64,000 bases of DNA, taken from positions 50,057,751 to 50,121,750 of the forward strand of contig CM035233.1 of assembly GCA_020226215.1 (NCBI GenBank), read 5' to 3'. A program made the translations under genes and the position numbers. Below are positions 23,084 through 36,332 of this stretch, in pieces. The notes below the pieces were generated by a model, which searched no databases, had not been told where the DNA came from, and saw only the letters and a program-made list of their open reading frames with translations. How positions within the stretch are numbered: the stretch's first letter is position 1; every line of letters begins with the position of its first letter. The DNA is from Sindora glabra (Eukaryota > Streptophyta > Magnoliopsida > Fabales > Fabaceae).

Positions 23084-25592
23084 AAGTTATTTTATAGACT
23101 AGCCTTATTTGTAAAAAAAAAAAAAGGCTCCAATGGACTTTAACCTAACCAAACTCAATCTAGCTTAAAACCTAACCTAACCCGTAACCTAAACTAAAAT
23201 AGAAAAAATGAAATAGCCTCCCATGACTTTCTATTGTTTGTTACTATTTGTCTATCTACTCTACTTGTTTTATTGTTTCTCCTTTATTAGTTCACCCTAC
23301 TAAGGCTTCGATTTTGGAGAGGAAATTTGTGATTTTGCTTCTTTTTCATTCAGTTGTTCTATAATTTTGCTAATGCTGATAAGGTTTCATCATTTAGGAT
23401 CGTGAAGGGTTGAAAGCGTTGACGTTAGGCGACTGGATTAGTGAGTGCTAATTATGGTTTGTGGTCCAATGAAATTTTTAAGTTCTAGCCATTAAGTTTA
23501 ATGAATTTAAGTTCCATCTTTTCTTGGTTTCTCCTTTTTTATTTGTGACAAACTTCTAGGTTAAACTCTATCTTTTTAGAACATTTCGATTTCAGGTAAT
23601 ATCATTGAGTGAGCCTTCATTGGATATGCCTCTCTTTATGATTAGGAAATTGAATCTGGTCCTTATTCATTGTGAAGCTCCTTGATTCTAGCTATTTGTT
23701 GCAAGGTACTACACCTAGTGCATGTATTTAATTACTATCCATAGAAAAAGCAACCTAATTTGACTAATGTTTCTGTTTTTATTTATATCTCTTCTTAACC
23801 TGATAATTTTCTTATTATGACTTTTTTCATCTTTATCTTACCTTCCTTCTCTTTTGGGTCATTCCTTCCTATTCTACCTTATCTGCAAAAATGAATCGAT
23901 CCACGAGCCAATCCATAACTTTTGTAGACTTGACTTGGATCGGTATAAATAGGCTTGTATTTCATTATGGGTTAAATGGACTAGTTCGTGATTGGTTAAA
24001 CTCGCGCAGACTCGATTCAACCCATCCATTTGATAACTTTACTTTTTACTTGCATCATGATATATTTTTTCATTTTCTTTTTTTATGTTCATTCCTGTTG
24101 TTATAACTCAAATACTAATATAACTAAGAAATATATTTACCACATTATATATTTTATTTTTATTATAAAAATATTTTAAATAAGTTAAAAAATTTAATTT
24201 AACAATAATGCTATATGTAACAAAAATATAATTTGAAATTAGATTTTGAATGTGAATTAAGAGCTCTTAATAAATATAAGATAGTGAAATAAATTTATAA
24301 AGATCAATCCAATTGATATAAAATATTCAAAACTAAATTTTGAAGCTTATTTTTTTGTTATATATAACATCTTTATTAATTTAACTAAATTAGTTTTAAC
24401 TCTTATTTTACAACTCACTTATTATTTATTTTCTTTTTATTTGTTCGATTATACATATTTCTTTTTTTTATGTCCAATACTATTATTATTAATTGAAATA
24501 ATAAAAATTATATTCTATTATTTAATAAAAATATTTATAAATTAAAATTATTTATTTATTAATATATTTTTATATCAACTTTTCAAGTGTTATATGTCAA
24601 ATTAAATATACATCAATTTCCTTTACAAAGAAAAAATATACATCAATTTGAATTTTGTTAACACTTTACAATTCAACATTATTGTACTTTCTTTTATCAT
24701 TACAACAATTTTTTTTTCTTTATATTTCATTATGTTATTGTCATGACTTAATAGGCTATGATTGACACAAAACTTGTTACTTAATTTCCACCAGCCTAGG
24801 TTAACTTTAAAAATGTATATCATTACACAAGTTTAAGGAAATAGTTTATTTTATAAACATTTCAAAATATTTATAACTAGTATTTTTAGTATAATTTGCT
24901 CTAAACTATGTACAAGGTCCAAAAAAAGTGCTAATTACAAACTACTACTAGATTATGAATCCATTAATATGATTAGCATTGGAGAATCTACTTTTGTTGA
25001 GCTAGTGGAGGATGAGAGCTTTTGTAGAAATATTTGTGAAGAAAGAAACAACTAGAAAGTGAATTATGAACTCAGTAAGTAAATGATATATTTAATTAAC
25101 AAAATACAATCATACAATTTCATTAATCACAATTTCTATGGTCTAAACAATACTTAATATCACCACCTTCACATAGAATAAAAATATAACATCATAAATA
25201 AATATAATAAGAAAGGAAAGCAATTAAACCTTCTTGTATCTTCCAAGTCATCATTATCCTTTCACATACTCCATTTTTATGCTTTCAAAGTCTATTTTAT
25301 CACTTCACAAATTGTTTCTTAGATCTAATACTACTTTATTTCATAACATGTATTTCACCCTTTTCATAATACCCATACATAACATATTTCCATTTGTGTC
25401 ACATTTCCACTTGGAAATATATCAAAAAAATCATAATCAACATTTCTCATATGTTTAACATACATATACATATATTAAAGGTTTATAAATTTGGATTACC
25501 TCAAACTATCATGATATAATTCAATCTAAGTATACAAGGGCCATACTTGGGTTTATATTTAAGCATGGAGGTACAAAAGTGAATTATGCTTT
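23084..25592. other. Unassigned AT-rich DNA
   Basis: 23200-23880 has more balanced composition but no ORF above 60 codons and no recognised family. 23890-24045 has hAT-like terminal words (aacccatccatttgataac). 24060-24600 resembles the AT-rich array at 19005-21205. Nothing is recognised at 24600-25590. Confidence 0.4.
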
Positions 25593-25800
25593 TATACTTA
25601 AGTATATACTTGTTTATAGATAACCAGAGGCAGCTTTGAACACCTATACTTAAGTATATATTCATATGTGAATGTCTAAAGAGCAACTTTGGATTCTATA
25701 CTTGAGTATATACTCAATTATGATTGTCTAGATAGTAATCCGTCTTTGGATACTTTGGTATGTACTCAAGTATAAGCATATAAAAGTAAGTTTTGGTGCT
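25593..25800 (+). repeat. About four 52-bp tandem units with a palindromic core
   Basis: Cores tatacttaagtatatactt (25593), tatacttaagtatatattc (25645) and tatacttgagtatatactc (25697) recur every 52 bp. A weaker fourth lies near 25751. tatacttaagtata is self-complementary. They probably lie in the LTR of the neighbouring gypsy element. Confidence 0.75.
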
Positions 25801-26660
25801 ATACTTAGTAAAACCTGCAAAATTCCTAAAATTTATATGAAACTATTTTTCATTTGGTAAATCTTACCCTAATTCAACTTACATAAAGCAATAGAGTTAT
25901 AAACTAACATAAATCATCATTTATACTTATTCTACCATCACCAACAATAGTAAACCACACCATAATCTAATCCTTTAATAAAAAATCATCAATTGATTAT
26001 AAAAATTATTATAATAATCCAATAAGTATGCAAAATCTTTAAAACTAAGTAAATTATCTACTTATAATTGTATAGAGGCGAGGAGGTAAAGTTGGGAGAT
26101 AGTGAAACTTGCACTCTTCAACATAGATTTATAGAAATTTTAGAAAAAATTTCCTAAATCCTTAATTCCTTATAAATTTAAAAAACTTTAGCAACTATAC
26201 TATAAATATATATAACTTTTAGAGATTATCTTGGTTTGTTCTAAGATTATGATGATTGTTAGTGGCTGGAAGCTAAATTCTTATTGGTTTGTAGGAGAAT
26301 TGAGGATGAGAAGAGTAGGAGGCAAGGGTGATCAATGAGTATGCTGAGGAAATGAAGGAGAAATAAGGCAAATTGGGTTTTTTTAAATAGTTATAAGGGT
26401 ATTTTTGTAAAAATTGAAGTATCTAAGGGTAAAATAGGTAAAATTTCTTTTAAATATCCTCTATACATCTCTCAGATATGATCTCATACAATCTTTTTAA
26501 TTAACTTAATTTTCCTTATTTTTATTAAAAAATATAAATTTTCTTAAATAAATTTGTATTTTAAGTACATTCACAACAATTAAGAAAATTCCACATGCAT
26601 ATAGTTACTAAAACAAATAAATAAAAAATCTTAATTTCTGCAAAGGGTAATAGTTACCCC
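25593..26660 (-). mobile_element. Probable 3' LTR region of the 26.7-29.9 kb gypsy element
   Basis: On the minus strand the gypsy pol stop near 26740 is followed by a purine-rich segment (gaaaaaggggtaactattaccc, about 26650-26672) of the kind that abuts an LTR. The outer boundary is not visible and no second LTR was found, so the limits are a guess. Confidence 0.4.
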
Positions 26661-26741
26661 TTTTTCAAAGAATTTATCCTTAAATTCTCAAGAGTTAACT
26701 AACTTACCAACAAATTAACTAAGCATTAAAGGTTTATAAAA

Positions 26742-29700
26742 AAAGATAGAGATAATTTTGTCTCATTTTTACTTCAAATTCCTAGGTTGCTTTTTCTATC
26801 GTGTTTTTCCAAACAAACCTTTACCAAAGGTAATTCTTTCAATCTTAACTTGCGAGTAATTTAGAATTTCCACTATTTGATCTTTACAAGATAACTTGAG
26901 ATATAATTGAAAGGATTTATACTGAATAACATGAGACACATTTGGAATGTATTTTTAGAGTATAAATAAGTAAAATGCTAGATGTATAGCATGCAAGCCA
27001 TTCAATAAATCTAACTAATATGTAATTACTCTAACTTGCTTCAAAATGGGAAAATAGCTGATAAAACATGGTAATAACTTGCTTTTCATGCCAAAATGCA
27101 TGATATTCTTTGTTAGTGACACGTTTAAGAAGATCATGTCTATTTATGTAATTTTAGTTATTTCCTTCTTTTATTAGCACAAGATCTTCAATGATATTGA
27201 GCTATTTTCAATTACTCTTGAATAATTTCACCTTTTCTAATGCATTAGTGATCAAATCAAGGCCTAGAAATTTAGTTTCCCTTTGTTCAAACCACTTTAT
27301 AGGAGATCTACATTTTCTGCCATATAAAGCTTCATAAGGTGCAATTTTGATAGAAAATTGATAGTTATTATTATATGCAAATTCAATCAATAGTAAGTAT
27401 TTCCTTAATCACCTTTAAACTCTAAAGTATAAGATTGTAGCATAACTTTTAGGATTTGAATAGCGTGTTTAGATTGACTATCTATTTGAGGATGTAAAGT
27501 TATATTGAAACATAATTGCATCCTTAAAGCCTTGTTAAAAAAACATGCCAGAAGTGAGTTGTAAATTGTGTATCTTAATTTGAAATGATGGTAAATGGAA
27601 TTTCATGTAGTGGAATTATTTTATCTAAGTAAAGTTATATGTACTAAGCTATTGAAAAAGTGGTTTTCACTAAAAGGAAATAAGCCATCTTGGTTAGTTT
27701 GTTGATAATTACCTAGATAAAATCAAATTCTTTATGGGTTCAAGGAAGACTAATTAGAAAATTTATAGTTGCACTTTCCCACTTCCATTTAGGAAAAGGA
27801 ACGGTTAGTGTAAGCTACTTGACCTTTTGTGCTCTATTTTTACTTATTGATAAGTAAGACATCTTAATACAAAATTATGCACATCTCTATTCATTCCTTT
27901 CTACCAGAAATATTATTGCAAATCATGGTATAACCTTACCACGCCAGGATGCATGACATAAGATGAACTATGAGCTTTATGAAGCAATTTATTTCTCTCA
28001 TAAGTGGGAATGCAAAGTCAACCCTAGAATCTAATTACCTTTTACTGATCAACAATCATATCTTCATTCTAATATGATATCATCTCATCTTTCAAGGCTG
28101 GATATTAGGGATCTTGTTTTTGAGATTCTTTGATTCTTTCTATTAGCATTGATTTAACTGTTATTTGAGTAATCATCACTATTTGATCTTTAACTTGTAT
28201 ATTAGCTAAAACTTTTGGTAATTTCTTACTTAAAGTATCTACTATAACATTGACTTTATCCAAATGATAATGAATTGTGCAATCATAATCATTTACATGT
28301 TCTATCCACTTCTATTGTTTCAAATTTAAGTCTTTTTATCCAAAAATGTGTTTTAGGATTTTCTGTTTAGTGTAAATTTCATAGGTTTTGCTATAACAGG
28401 ATTATCTTTATATTTTTGGTGCAAAAACTATAATGGCTATTTTAAGGTCATAGGTAGAATAATTGAGCTTATGTTTCTTCAATTGCTTTAACACATATGT
28501 AGTGACCTTTCCACTCTACATTATCATGCAATCAAACTAATGCAAGACGTATCACAATATACTATGAATCCTTCTTACCCTGATGGAAAAGTTAAAATTA
28601 AAGCTAAAGTTAATTAAGTTTTTAATTGTTAAAGCTATTCTCATTTATTGGACCACTAACACCTTTTGGAGTTAATACAATCAATAAAAAAGTTATTTTG
28701 GAGAACTTTTTCACAAACTAGCAATAAAGACCTACCATTCCAAGAAAATTCTAAATTTTGGCTACAATTATTGACCTCAACTAAGTTTGAATTGCTTCTA
28801 TCTTTTTAATATCAACTTAGATGCTAGTTTAGGATATCATATGGCCCAAAAACTTAATGCTAGATAATTAGAATTCACATTTGGAGAATTTGACATAAAG
28901 CTGATTCTCTAATAGGATTTGGAAAGAAAATCTTGAGATGCTGAATATACTTTTTTTCATTTTTGGAATAGATCAAGATGTTATCGATGAATACAATTGC
29001 AAATTTGTTTAGGAATAGTTTAAAGATTTTGTTTATAAGTTCATGAACGTTTCAAGAGCATTGGTGAATTTAAAAGACATAACAAAAAATTCATAATGGT
29101 CCTAATGGATTTTAAAGGCTATTTTGAGAATGTCTTCTTTGTAAGTCTTTAACTAACGGTATCTAGATCTCAAGTTGATTTTAAAAAAGCATTTTGCTCC
29201 TTGCAATTGATTGAATAAGTTATTAATATGAGGCCAAGGGTATTTATTTTTTATGATCATCTTGTTTAACTACTAGTAATCAATACACAAGTACAAAGTC
29301 CCATCTTTCTTTTTAATGAATAGCATTGGTGCTTCCCACGATAAAGAATTGGGACGAATGAGTCCTTAATCAATTAACTCCTATAACTTTTTTTTTTAAA
29401 TTCCTTCAATTCAATTGGTGCCATTCTAAAAGGTGGAATTAAAATTAGATCCATATGAAAGGTAACTTTAATATTGAACTCTATTACATAATTTGGAGGA
29501 AAACCTAACAATTCTTCTGGAAATACATCCAAAAACTATCGCATTACTGGAATTTTATTTATATCAAAGGAAGGTTGATTAAGGTCTCGAATTATTACAA
29601 GGTATGTGATGTATCCATTTTTTATGAGCTTTTCAATATTGATACTGGAAATTATTCCAACAACTTTCAAATTCTTTTCTGCTTCAAATAAATTATTAGA

Positions 29701-29900
29701 ACCAGAAACATTTTTATAGTAAAGAAATAAAAGTGAAAGGAGAAGCAAATAAGAGATAAGGATTGAGGTCCATGACAATAATAATAAAAATGTTCCAACA
29801 AAGGAAATTAATAGTATTAGCTTGTTGGGATTACCGATAGGTAAAGGATATCTTAAGTAAATGGACCATCGTTACCAATGGAAAAGGGATTTATTGCACT
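26742..29900 (-). pseudogene. Ty3/gypsy pol remnant (RT, RNase H, integrase, C-terminal chromodomain-like end)
   Basis: A decayed polyprotein of an LTR retrotransposon, with many stops in all frames. In order on the minus strand: the protease-RT linker (about 29778-29536); RT with FRMAPIELKEFK and [13 protein letters not shown] (about 29440-29270), where the YxDD region has decayed near 28990; zinc-binding and core integrase (CLTYQQVKIEHKR near 27830); MIEFAYNNNYQFSIK and YEALYGRKCRSPIKWFEQ at 27390-27208; and the end NTIEKATQEFEVKMRQNY-like, related to the VLWRNHxVEEATWE tail of chromoviruses. This tail and the CRSP motif point to a Del/Tekay-type lineage. No gag was recognised; the 5' side is lost. 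Confidence 0.85.
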
Positions 29901-30193
29901 GAAAATTTCTTTCATATTAAACACTACTAATGAAATTTTTGAAAGACTTCAACAGTTTTCCAAGTTGCCATAATGTTCATAGAAAACCCATTTAACAAGG
30001 GAGTAAGCTTTTAAAATGAAATACAATACATAAAAGAGTTCGGCTACTTGTTTGATAAGATCACTTAATGATGCATATAAATCCCAAGGCAACCAACAGC
30101 ATTGTATACCATACCATTTATGATTATTTCACTCTTGTCTCTAAATAAACCTGAAGATCACAAATTTTTTTAAACTTCAATCATGTTAGAATA

Positions 30194-30202
30194 AAGTTTT
30201 AA
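30194..30202 (+). repeat. MITE target-site duplication, left
   Basis: aagttttaa, identical to 30729-30737. Nine base pairs is the size made by Mutator-like transposases. Confidence 0.88.
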
Positions 30203-30728
30203 GGGGATAATGCAAAATACCTCTAACTTTGGGGTGGTTGAATTTTATTCCTTCTTACTTTGAAAATTTGAAAATTATCCTTTTAAACTTTATAAAACTT
30301 AGATTTAACACTCATTATTAACTTATTTCACCATTTTATGCAATTATATAATTTTTTAATGATATTTTCAAACAAGAATTATAATATAATAGTATTTTGA
30401 TTTATCTTGTTATTTTTTTATAAATAATTTCTATGTTATATAATTAATAGAAATTAAATTAGATATATAAAATTTTAATTAAAAAATAAAAAATGGATTG
30501 GAAAATTATATGTGAAAAAATGGCGAAATAAACTAATATACTATAATATTGTAATTATTATTAAAAAGTTAATAAAATTATATAATTTAATAAAATAATT
30601 AATTAAGTTAACAATGAGTGTTAAATTTAAATTTTTGTAAAGTTTAAGAGGATGATTTAAGTTTTTAAAGTAAGAGGGGGTAAAATCTAACCATCTTAAA
30701 GTTGAAGAAGGTATTTTGCAATTTTTTC
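30203..30728. mobile_element. MULE-type MITE with long terminal inverted repeats
   Basis: A 526-bp element without coding capacity. Its arms (30203-30330 and 30605-30728) are inverted copies over about 120 bp. Paired landmarks are gcaaaatacctctaacttt against gcaaaataccttcttcaactt, and ttaacactcattattaactta against ttaacactcattgttaactta. A perfect 9-bp duplication flanks it. Long arms plus a 9-bp duplication fit a non-autonomous Mutator-like element. AT-rich unpaired centre. Confidence 0.9.
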
Positions 30729-30737
30729 AAGTTTTAA
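30729..30737 (+). repeat. MITE target-site duplication, right
   Basis: aagttttaa, identical to 30194-30202. Confidence 0.88.
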
Positions 30738-31637
30738 AGCATTCAAACCTTCCATTTTTACACTCACCAACATGAAATTTGCTATCCGTATATGAAGTAT
30801 TGTAATAGGGCTTAGTGACATCAACACACTAAAAAGAATCCAAATAAGGCAGAGCTTAAACCAGTTCAAGTCAATTGCAATCAATTCTAAACCCTTCTAC
30901 CTCCTTTTCTTCTTTTGGACTTTAAGCATTTGATTCTTTTCTTACTATGAGATTCTAAATTTGCTAGATTGATATCTCAATTGATACTGAAACATAATCC
31001 AGAATGTTATGACAAACCTTCATTGCAAATAACCTAACCTTCTAACACAAATTTATCCTGAATGTCTGCAAGAGAGACAAAGGTATAGAAATTGTACTTA
31101 TGGAATACAAAATCATGTTTACTTCCATGTCTATGAAACCCCAATGAGGTGGTGGCTTTCGGTGTTTGCAAATGAATTAGTTTCGTAATCAACCCCTTTG
31201 CTTTGATCCTGCACAAGTCTCTTTCTCTTTATTTCCCTCTTTATCTCTCTCTGTGAGGCTAGTCTTACGTGCATGTGTGAACAAGAAATTATATTAAAGC
31301 TCCACTACCACCTTCTTTTGACAATAAAGTAAGGCCTTGGATAACGTTTCCAATTTTCATCAAGATAGTGGTGCTCAACGTACTAGAGTAATTTCTCTAT
31401 GTTTAAACATATTAACCTAATATGTTTGGCTGAAAACTATTAGTTAACTTCAATGTTGCTTTATTGCCAAGCTAGTTATGTTAACGTTCACCACCGACTT
31501 TCCAAGAAAGTCTATTATAATCAACAAGGTCATGGAAAGAAAGCCTAAATTTTACCTACTTGAGATTCCATTATGGCAGCAAGGTGTTATACTATTGAGA
31601 AAAGGCACTCTTAAGAAAAAGGCCAAGCTAACTCTTC
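30738..31637. other. Unassigned DNA between the MITE and a copia element
   Basis: Moderately AT-rich. Short minus-strand ORFs at 30884 and 31216 (60 codons each) match no family I know. I looked here for the missing 3' half of the permease pseudogene at 36333-37514 and did not find it. Confidence 0.4.
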
Positions 31638-31964
31638 CATTCTAAAACTAAAGAACATAGAAAACATAAAGAAAGAACCAAAGTAAAAATGCAAAGGAGG
31701 AAAGAGAGCAGCAAAAGCCCACACTTCGTTCATATTTTTGCCTTATATATAAATATATATATAGAAAAATTGATATGATAACAGACATCAGCCCATACTT
31801 AAACATGACTATTTAAACAACTTTTCCACCTAAATTGTTCTATAGTAGAACTAGTCTTCAGCTATATTAAAAAATACATTCAGCAACCAAAACTAAAACT
31901 TAATTAGCTTAACAAAACATATAAACTGATTTGAATATCAAAGGAAAATCTTAAAAGTCTAACA
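31638..31964 (-). repeat. Copia 3' LTR
   Basis: Paired with 35999-36332. It shares acacttcgttcatatttttg/acacttcatttatatttcta, ttttccacctaaattgt and ttaaaagtctaaca. Ends in CA at 31964; the outer TG has become CA at 31638. Confidence 0.85.
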
Positions 31965-31999
31965 CTCCTTCTTGAGATTTTTCTTTGAAACTCCAAGCT

Positions 32000-34900
32000 T
32001 TGCTTTTAAAAATTCAAATGGTGCTTTAGGAAGAGCTTTAGTCATTATATTTGCAATCTAGTTTTCAGAACAGGAATGCATTAACTTGATTTCTTCATTT
32101 TTTTTAGCCTCACAAATTGCTTGAAACTTCATATTTATATCCTTGGTTCTTCTATGTTACGCTAGATTCTTTATAATAACAATGGCTAATTTATTATTAA
32201 TCCAAATGACAGTAGGTTTTTCTTGCAAATACTTTAAATCTATTAGGATTTTCTTAAGCCAAATGGTTTTATTTGTAGCACCAGTGGTAGAAAAATACTC
32301 TGCTTCAACAAAGACTGAGCAGCCACTTCCTACTTCTTCAAGTTCTAAGAAAAAACACCACTTCCAAAGGAAAAACAATAATCAAAAGTACTTTTAAAGT
32401 CATCAACACTTCTAACCCAATCACTATTTGCATAGTCTTCTAATTCATCACTTTCACTCTTTAAATACCACAAGCTATACTCACATGTTCCCTTGATGTA
32501 TTTAAGAACTCTCTTGGCAGCACTAAGATGAATTTGACTTGGAGAATGCATAAATTGCGAAAGTAGACTTTTGCAAACATTAAATCAAGACTACCGGCTG
32601 ATAAGTATAACAAACTTCCAATCATATTTCTGTAAATAAAAGCATCAACTCTAATCTTACCATCATTTTTGAAAAGTTTTTGGTTCACTACTAATATAGT
32701 AGAGACTTGTTTTGATTTTTTTATTTGAAACTTCTTTAATGGGAAATGAAGATACCTTTATAGCATTGGTAAATCTCCATTCCAAGAAAATACTTTATCT
32801 CTCCTAAATCTAACATTTCAAATTCTTTTTCTATGTTTAACTTGAATTGCTCGACAAGTTTAGCATCTCCTTTTGGAACTAAGATATCATCCATATATAA
32901 TGAGACAAGAATTTTTAATTGAGCTTCAAACTTCTTCACATAAAAGGTAGCTTCATTTTCACTCATAACAAAGCCTTGACGTAGCAAGTATGCGTCAATT
33001 TTGCTATACTAGGCCCTTGGTGCTTATTTTAGGCCATAAAGAGCTTTGTGGAGCTTATAAACTTTGTCTTCATTTCTTGGAACATAAGAACTTTTAGGTT
33101 ATTCAACAAATATTTCTTCTTCTAGCAGTTCATTTAGAAAGGCTAACTTCACACCTAGATAATAAATTTTCCAGCTTAACTTGGTTGCAAGAGCAAGAAG
33201 GAGTCTTATAGTGTCATGTCTTGCAATTGGAGCAAACGTATTAGAGAAATCCACACCATGTTGTTATAGATAACCTTTGACCACCAATCTAGCTTTAAGT
33301 TTATTTATAGAACCATTTAGATTCAGTTTGGTTCTATAAACCCACTTGACAACAAGAATTTTATGGTTTTGAGGCTTATCCACAAGTTTTCAAGTGCTAT
33401 TCTTTTCTATCATAGCTAACATCTTCTTCATTATAGCTAACCAGTTCTCTTGTCTTATTGCTTCTATAAAACTAGTGGGTTAAAGAGAAGTTATGTTACA
33501 TCTCTCATAAACTTTAGAAAGAGATCTGGTTTTTCATTTTGGGAAGTCATCATAACTAATAGAATTTTCTTTAATTTCAGCTTGATTATAAGCCATGCCA
33601 TCACAAGACACCAGTTTTTCAGAATTTTTAACTTCATTTCTTTCCCAATTCTATTTGGTTGCTTCATCAAATTTCATATTTTTACTCATAATAATAGATT
33701 TTGACTTCAAACTATAGATTTTATAACCTTTTGCACTACTGCCATAACCTAAGAAAATGACTTTTTTAGTTTTTTTTTTCTAATTTTCCCCTTTTTTGAT
33801 CTATAATGAAAGTGTAGCATAAGCTACCAAACACTTAAAGATGATTTACTGGAGGCTTAACTCCAAACTAGGCCTCAGAAAGAGTTTTCCCCTTTAGAAC
33901 TTTAGTAGGCAGCAAATTCAATAAACAGATAGTAGTGTTTACTACTTTAGCTTATTATTATTTAGGAATACCTTTTTCAAACAGTAAAGATCTAGCCATT
34001 TCCACCGCAAATTTATTTTTCCTTTCATTTACTCCATTTTACTGAGGAGTGTAAGGAATAGTTGATTGATGTTATATGCCCCGCTTCTCTTGAATTCTTT
34101 TAAAACATATTCATTTCCATTGTTAGATCTTAAAATCTTAATTTGACAACCAGATTGTTTCTCAGCCATAGCTTTAGATTTTTTAAATTGAGTTAGCACT
34201 TCAGATTTATGCTTCAAGAACCTTACCTAACACATTCTGAAAAAATCATCAATAAATAATAAGAAGAATCTATTACCACTTAAAGAAGGTGTACTTATTA
34301 GCCTACAAATATCAGAATGCATGAGTTGAAGCTTTTCTGAAGCTCTCCAAGCACTTTCTCCAAATAATAGCTTTGTTTGCTTCCTTATTTGATATACTTC
34401 ACACACATTAACATTTGCTTTTACAGCTAGCAAATCATGAACTAATTACTCCTCACATAAGTGTTTTAGATTAGAAAAACTAGCACGATTAGGTTTTTTA
34501 TGCCATAAGACAGATTCAACAATAATGCTTGGATAAGCGTGCATATAAATTTGCTTCCAATTTGTTGGAAAGCTTCCTTCTTTCATTTTAACAATCATCA
34601 ATTCATTCCTAGAAGGATCAAATATTATGCATAAGTTATTTTGAAAGTGCATAACATAATTCTTTTCAAGCATTTCAGGAACATTCAGCAAGTTTTAATC
34701 AATACTTGGTACATAGAGTACATCTGGGATAAACTAGGTACTTGAAGGTGTTTCCATAACTGATGCACCTTTCCTTTTAATGTTTAGATATTCTCCATTT
34801 CCAATATTAACTTTGGAGCAATAGGACAAAATCAGGATTTTTTAGAATGGCTAAATTAAAACAAATGTGATTTGTACAGCCATTATCCATTAAGCAAGTT

Positions 34901-35900
34901 CCCTTATCATTATTTGTAGCATAGCATGTTGTTGCAAATAATATGCTGCAAATAAATTTTCTTTAACTTCTTCTTGATTATCAGCAACATAAGCTTGTTA
35001 CCCTTGCTAGTTTCCTTTACTCTTGCAAACCTTTTCAACATGGCTAAACTGATTACAACTTTTACACTTCATAATTAGACTCACCAATAGAAAAGTTTTG
35101 TATGGCTTCTTTTTTTGCAATGAAGATGTGGAAGATATCTACCCTTTTTGCCTCCATCTTTGTTACTATCACCATTTTTCTTCTCTTTCCTTTTTATATC
35201 TCTAAATTGCTTTTTCCCTACATTGTTTGGCATTTTTTCTTGTGCCTTGACACAAAAAACTTTTTCAATTGCTATCTTCTTCATTCTTATTGCTCTTCTT
35301 TGCTTTTAAGCTTGAAGAGCATTCACAATTTCTATCAAAGTTAGCTTAGATAAGTCTTTGGAGTCTTCAAGAAAAGAGATATTGACTTCAAACTTCTTAA
35401 GAACACTATTCAGCCCCTTTTCCACCAATCTTCTCTTCAATTGCTCCTCATCAAGCATCCTAATCTGATTTACAACTCTTATCAGCCTGTCAGTGTATTC
35501 TTTGGCAGTTTTAGAATCTTTCATCTTTAAGACCTTAAACTTCCTCTTTAGATTTAACACTTGCATTTACTTAATTCTCTTATTTCCTAGAAACTCTTCC
35601 TTTAAGATGTCCCAAGCTTCTCTGGGAGACTTACAGTTCATGACTCTTGTATAAATTTCATTTTGAACATAGGATTAAATGGCAAATAAAGCTTTATACT
35701 TCTTTGAACTTTCTTCACTATGATATTTGATTTGAGTTAGAGTAGAATTTGTTAGCAAAGGATTTGGTTTCCTACTAGTTTCCACCACTTCCCAAAGATT
35801 ATAAGCTCTTAGATAATTCTTCATTTTTCTAACCTAAATCACATAATTCTTGCCTGTGAACTTTAGAAGTGTAAGAAGACAGTTGCTATTGGAAGTAATG
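32000..35900 (-). pseudogene. Copia gag-pol polyprotein, broken
   Basis: A single gag-pol of the usual copia order, with many stops. The UBN2-type gag is at about 35650-35306 (EYTDRLIRVVNQIRMLDEEQ, DLSKLTLIEIVNALQA). Its zinc-knuckle remnant is near 35100 (HCKKRSHTKLF). Protease: CLMDNGCTNHIC near 34900, with DSG changed to DNG. Pre-integrase and integrase: 34700-33650, including HSDICR, FIDDFFRMCW and KILRSNNGNEYV. RT: 33400-32736, with VRWVYRTK-like sequence, the catalytic YMDDIL and LGEIKYFLGMEIY. RNase H: 32690-32000, including YRNMIGSLLYLSA, AAKRVLKYIKGTCEYSLWY and AEYFSTTGATNKTIWLKKI. All domains are recognisable but none is in one clean frame. Confidence 0.9.
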
Positions 35901-35987
35901 AACAAACACTTTGTTTCTCAAAGTTTTATGGAAGGGAAGCCTTGCTGATTTTTTCTCAAACATACAACCTTTCAAGATCATTTATTC

Positions 35988-35998
35988 CCTTGATACCA
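35988..35998 (-). promoter_or_regulatory. Copia primer-binding site
   Basis: The minus strand reads TGGTATCAAGG directly after the LTR end, complementary to the 3' end of initiator tRNA-Met. Confidence 0.85.
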
Positions 35999-36332
35999 TG
36001 TTATAAAACCAGAGAACACAAAAAATATAGAGAAAAAACTGGAGTAAAAAAATGTAAGGGAAGAAGGGTAGCAGAAAAAGCTCACACTTCATTTATATTT
36101 CTACCTTATATATATATAGAAAAACTAGTACGATAACAAACATTAATCTATACTTGAACTCATACTTAAGTATGATTGTTTGAACAATATTTTCACCTAA
36201 ATTGTACTATAATAGAACCATAGTATTCAGCCATATTAAAAAATACATTCAGTAACCAAAACTATACTTAATTAGCTTAACAAAACATATGAATTAATTT
36301 GAATATCAAAGAAAAATCTTAAAAGTCTAACA
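35999..36332 (-). repeat. Copia 5' LTR
   Basis: 334 bp, TG...CA on the plus strand, paired with 31638-31964. It abuts the permease pseudogene at 36333. Confidence 0.88.

Larger units (their letters stand above)
31638..36332 (-). mobile_element. Complete but dead Ty1/copia retrotransposon
   Basis: 4.7 kb between two related LTRs (31638-31964 and 35999-36332). On the minus strand the order is 5' LTR, primer-binding site TGGTATCAAGG (35998-35988, complementary to initiator tRNA-Met), gag, protease, integrase, RT, RNase H, a purine-rich tract (about 31965-31985) and 3' LTR. Outer LTR bases have drifted from TG to CA on the left side. The flanking pentamers tcttc and gatat differ, so no target-site duplication survives. 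Confidence 0.9.
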
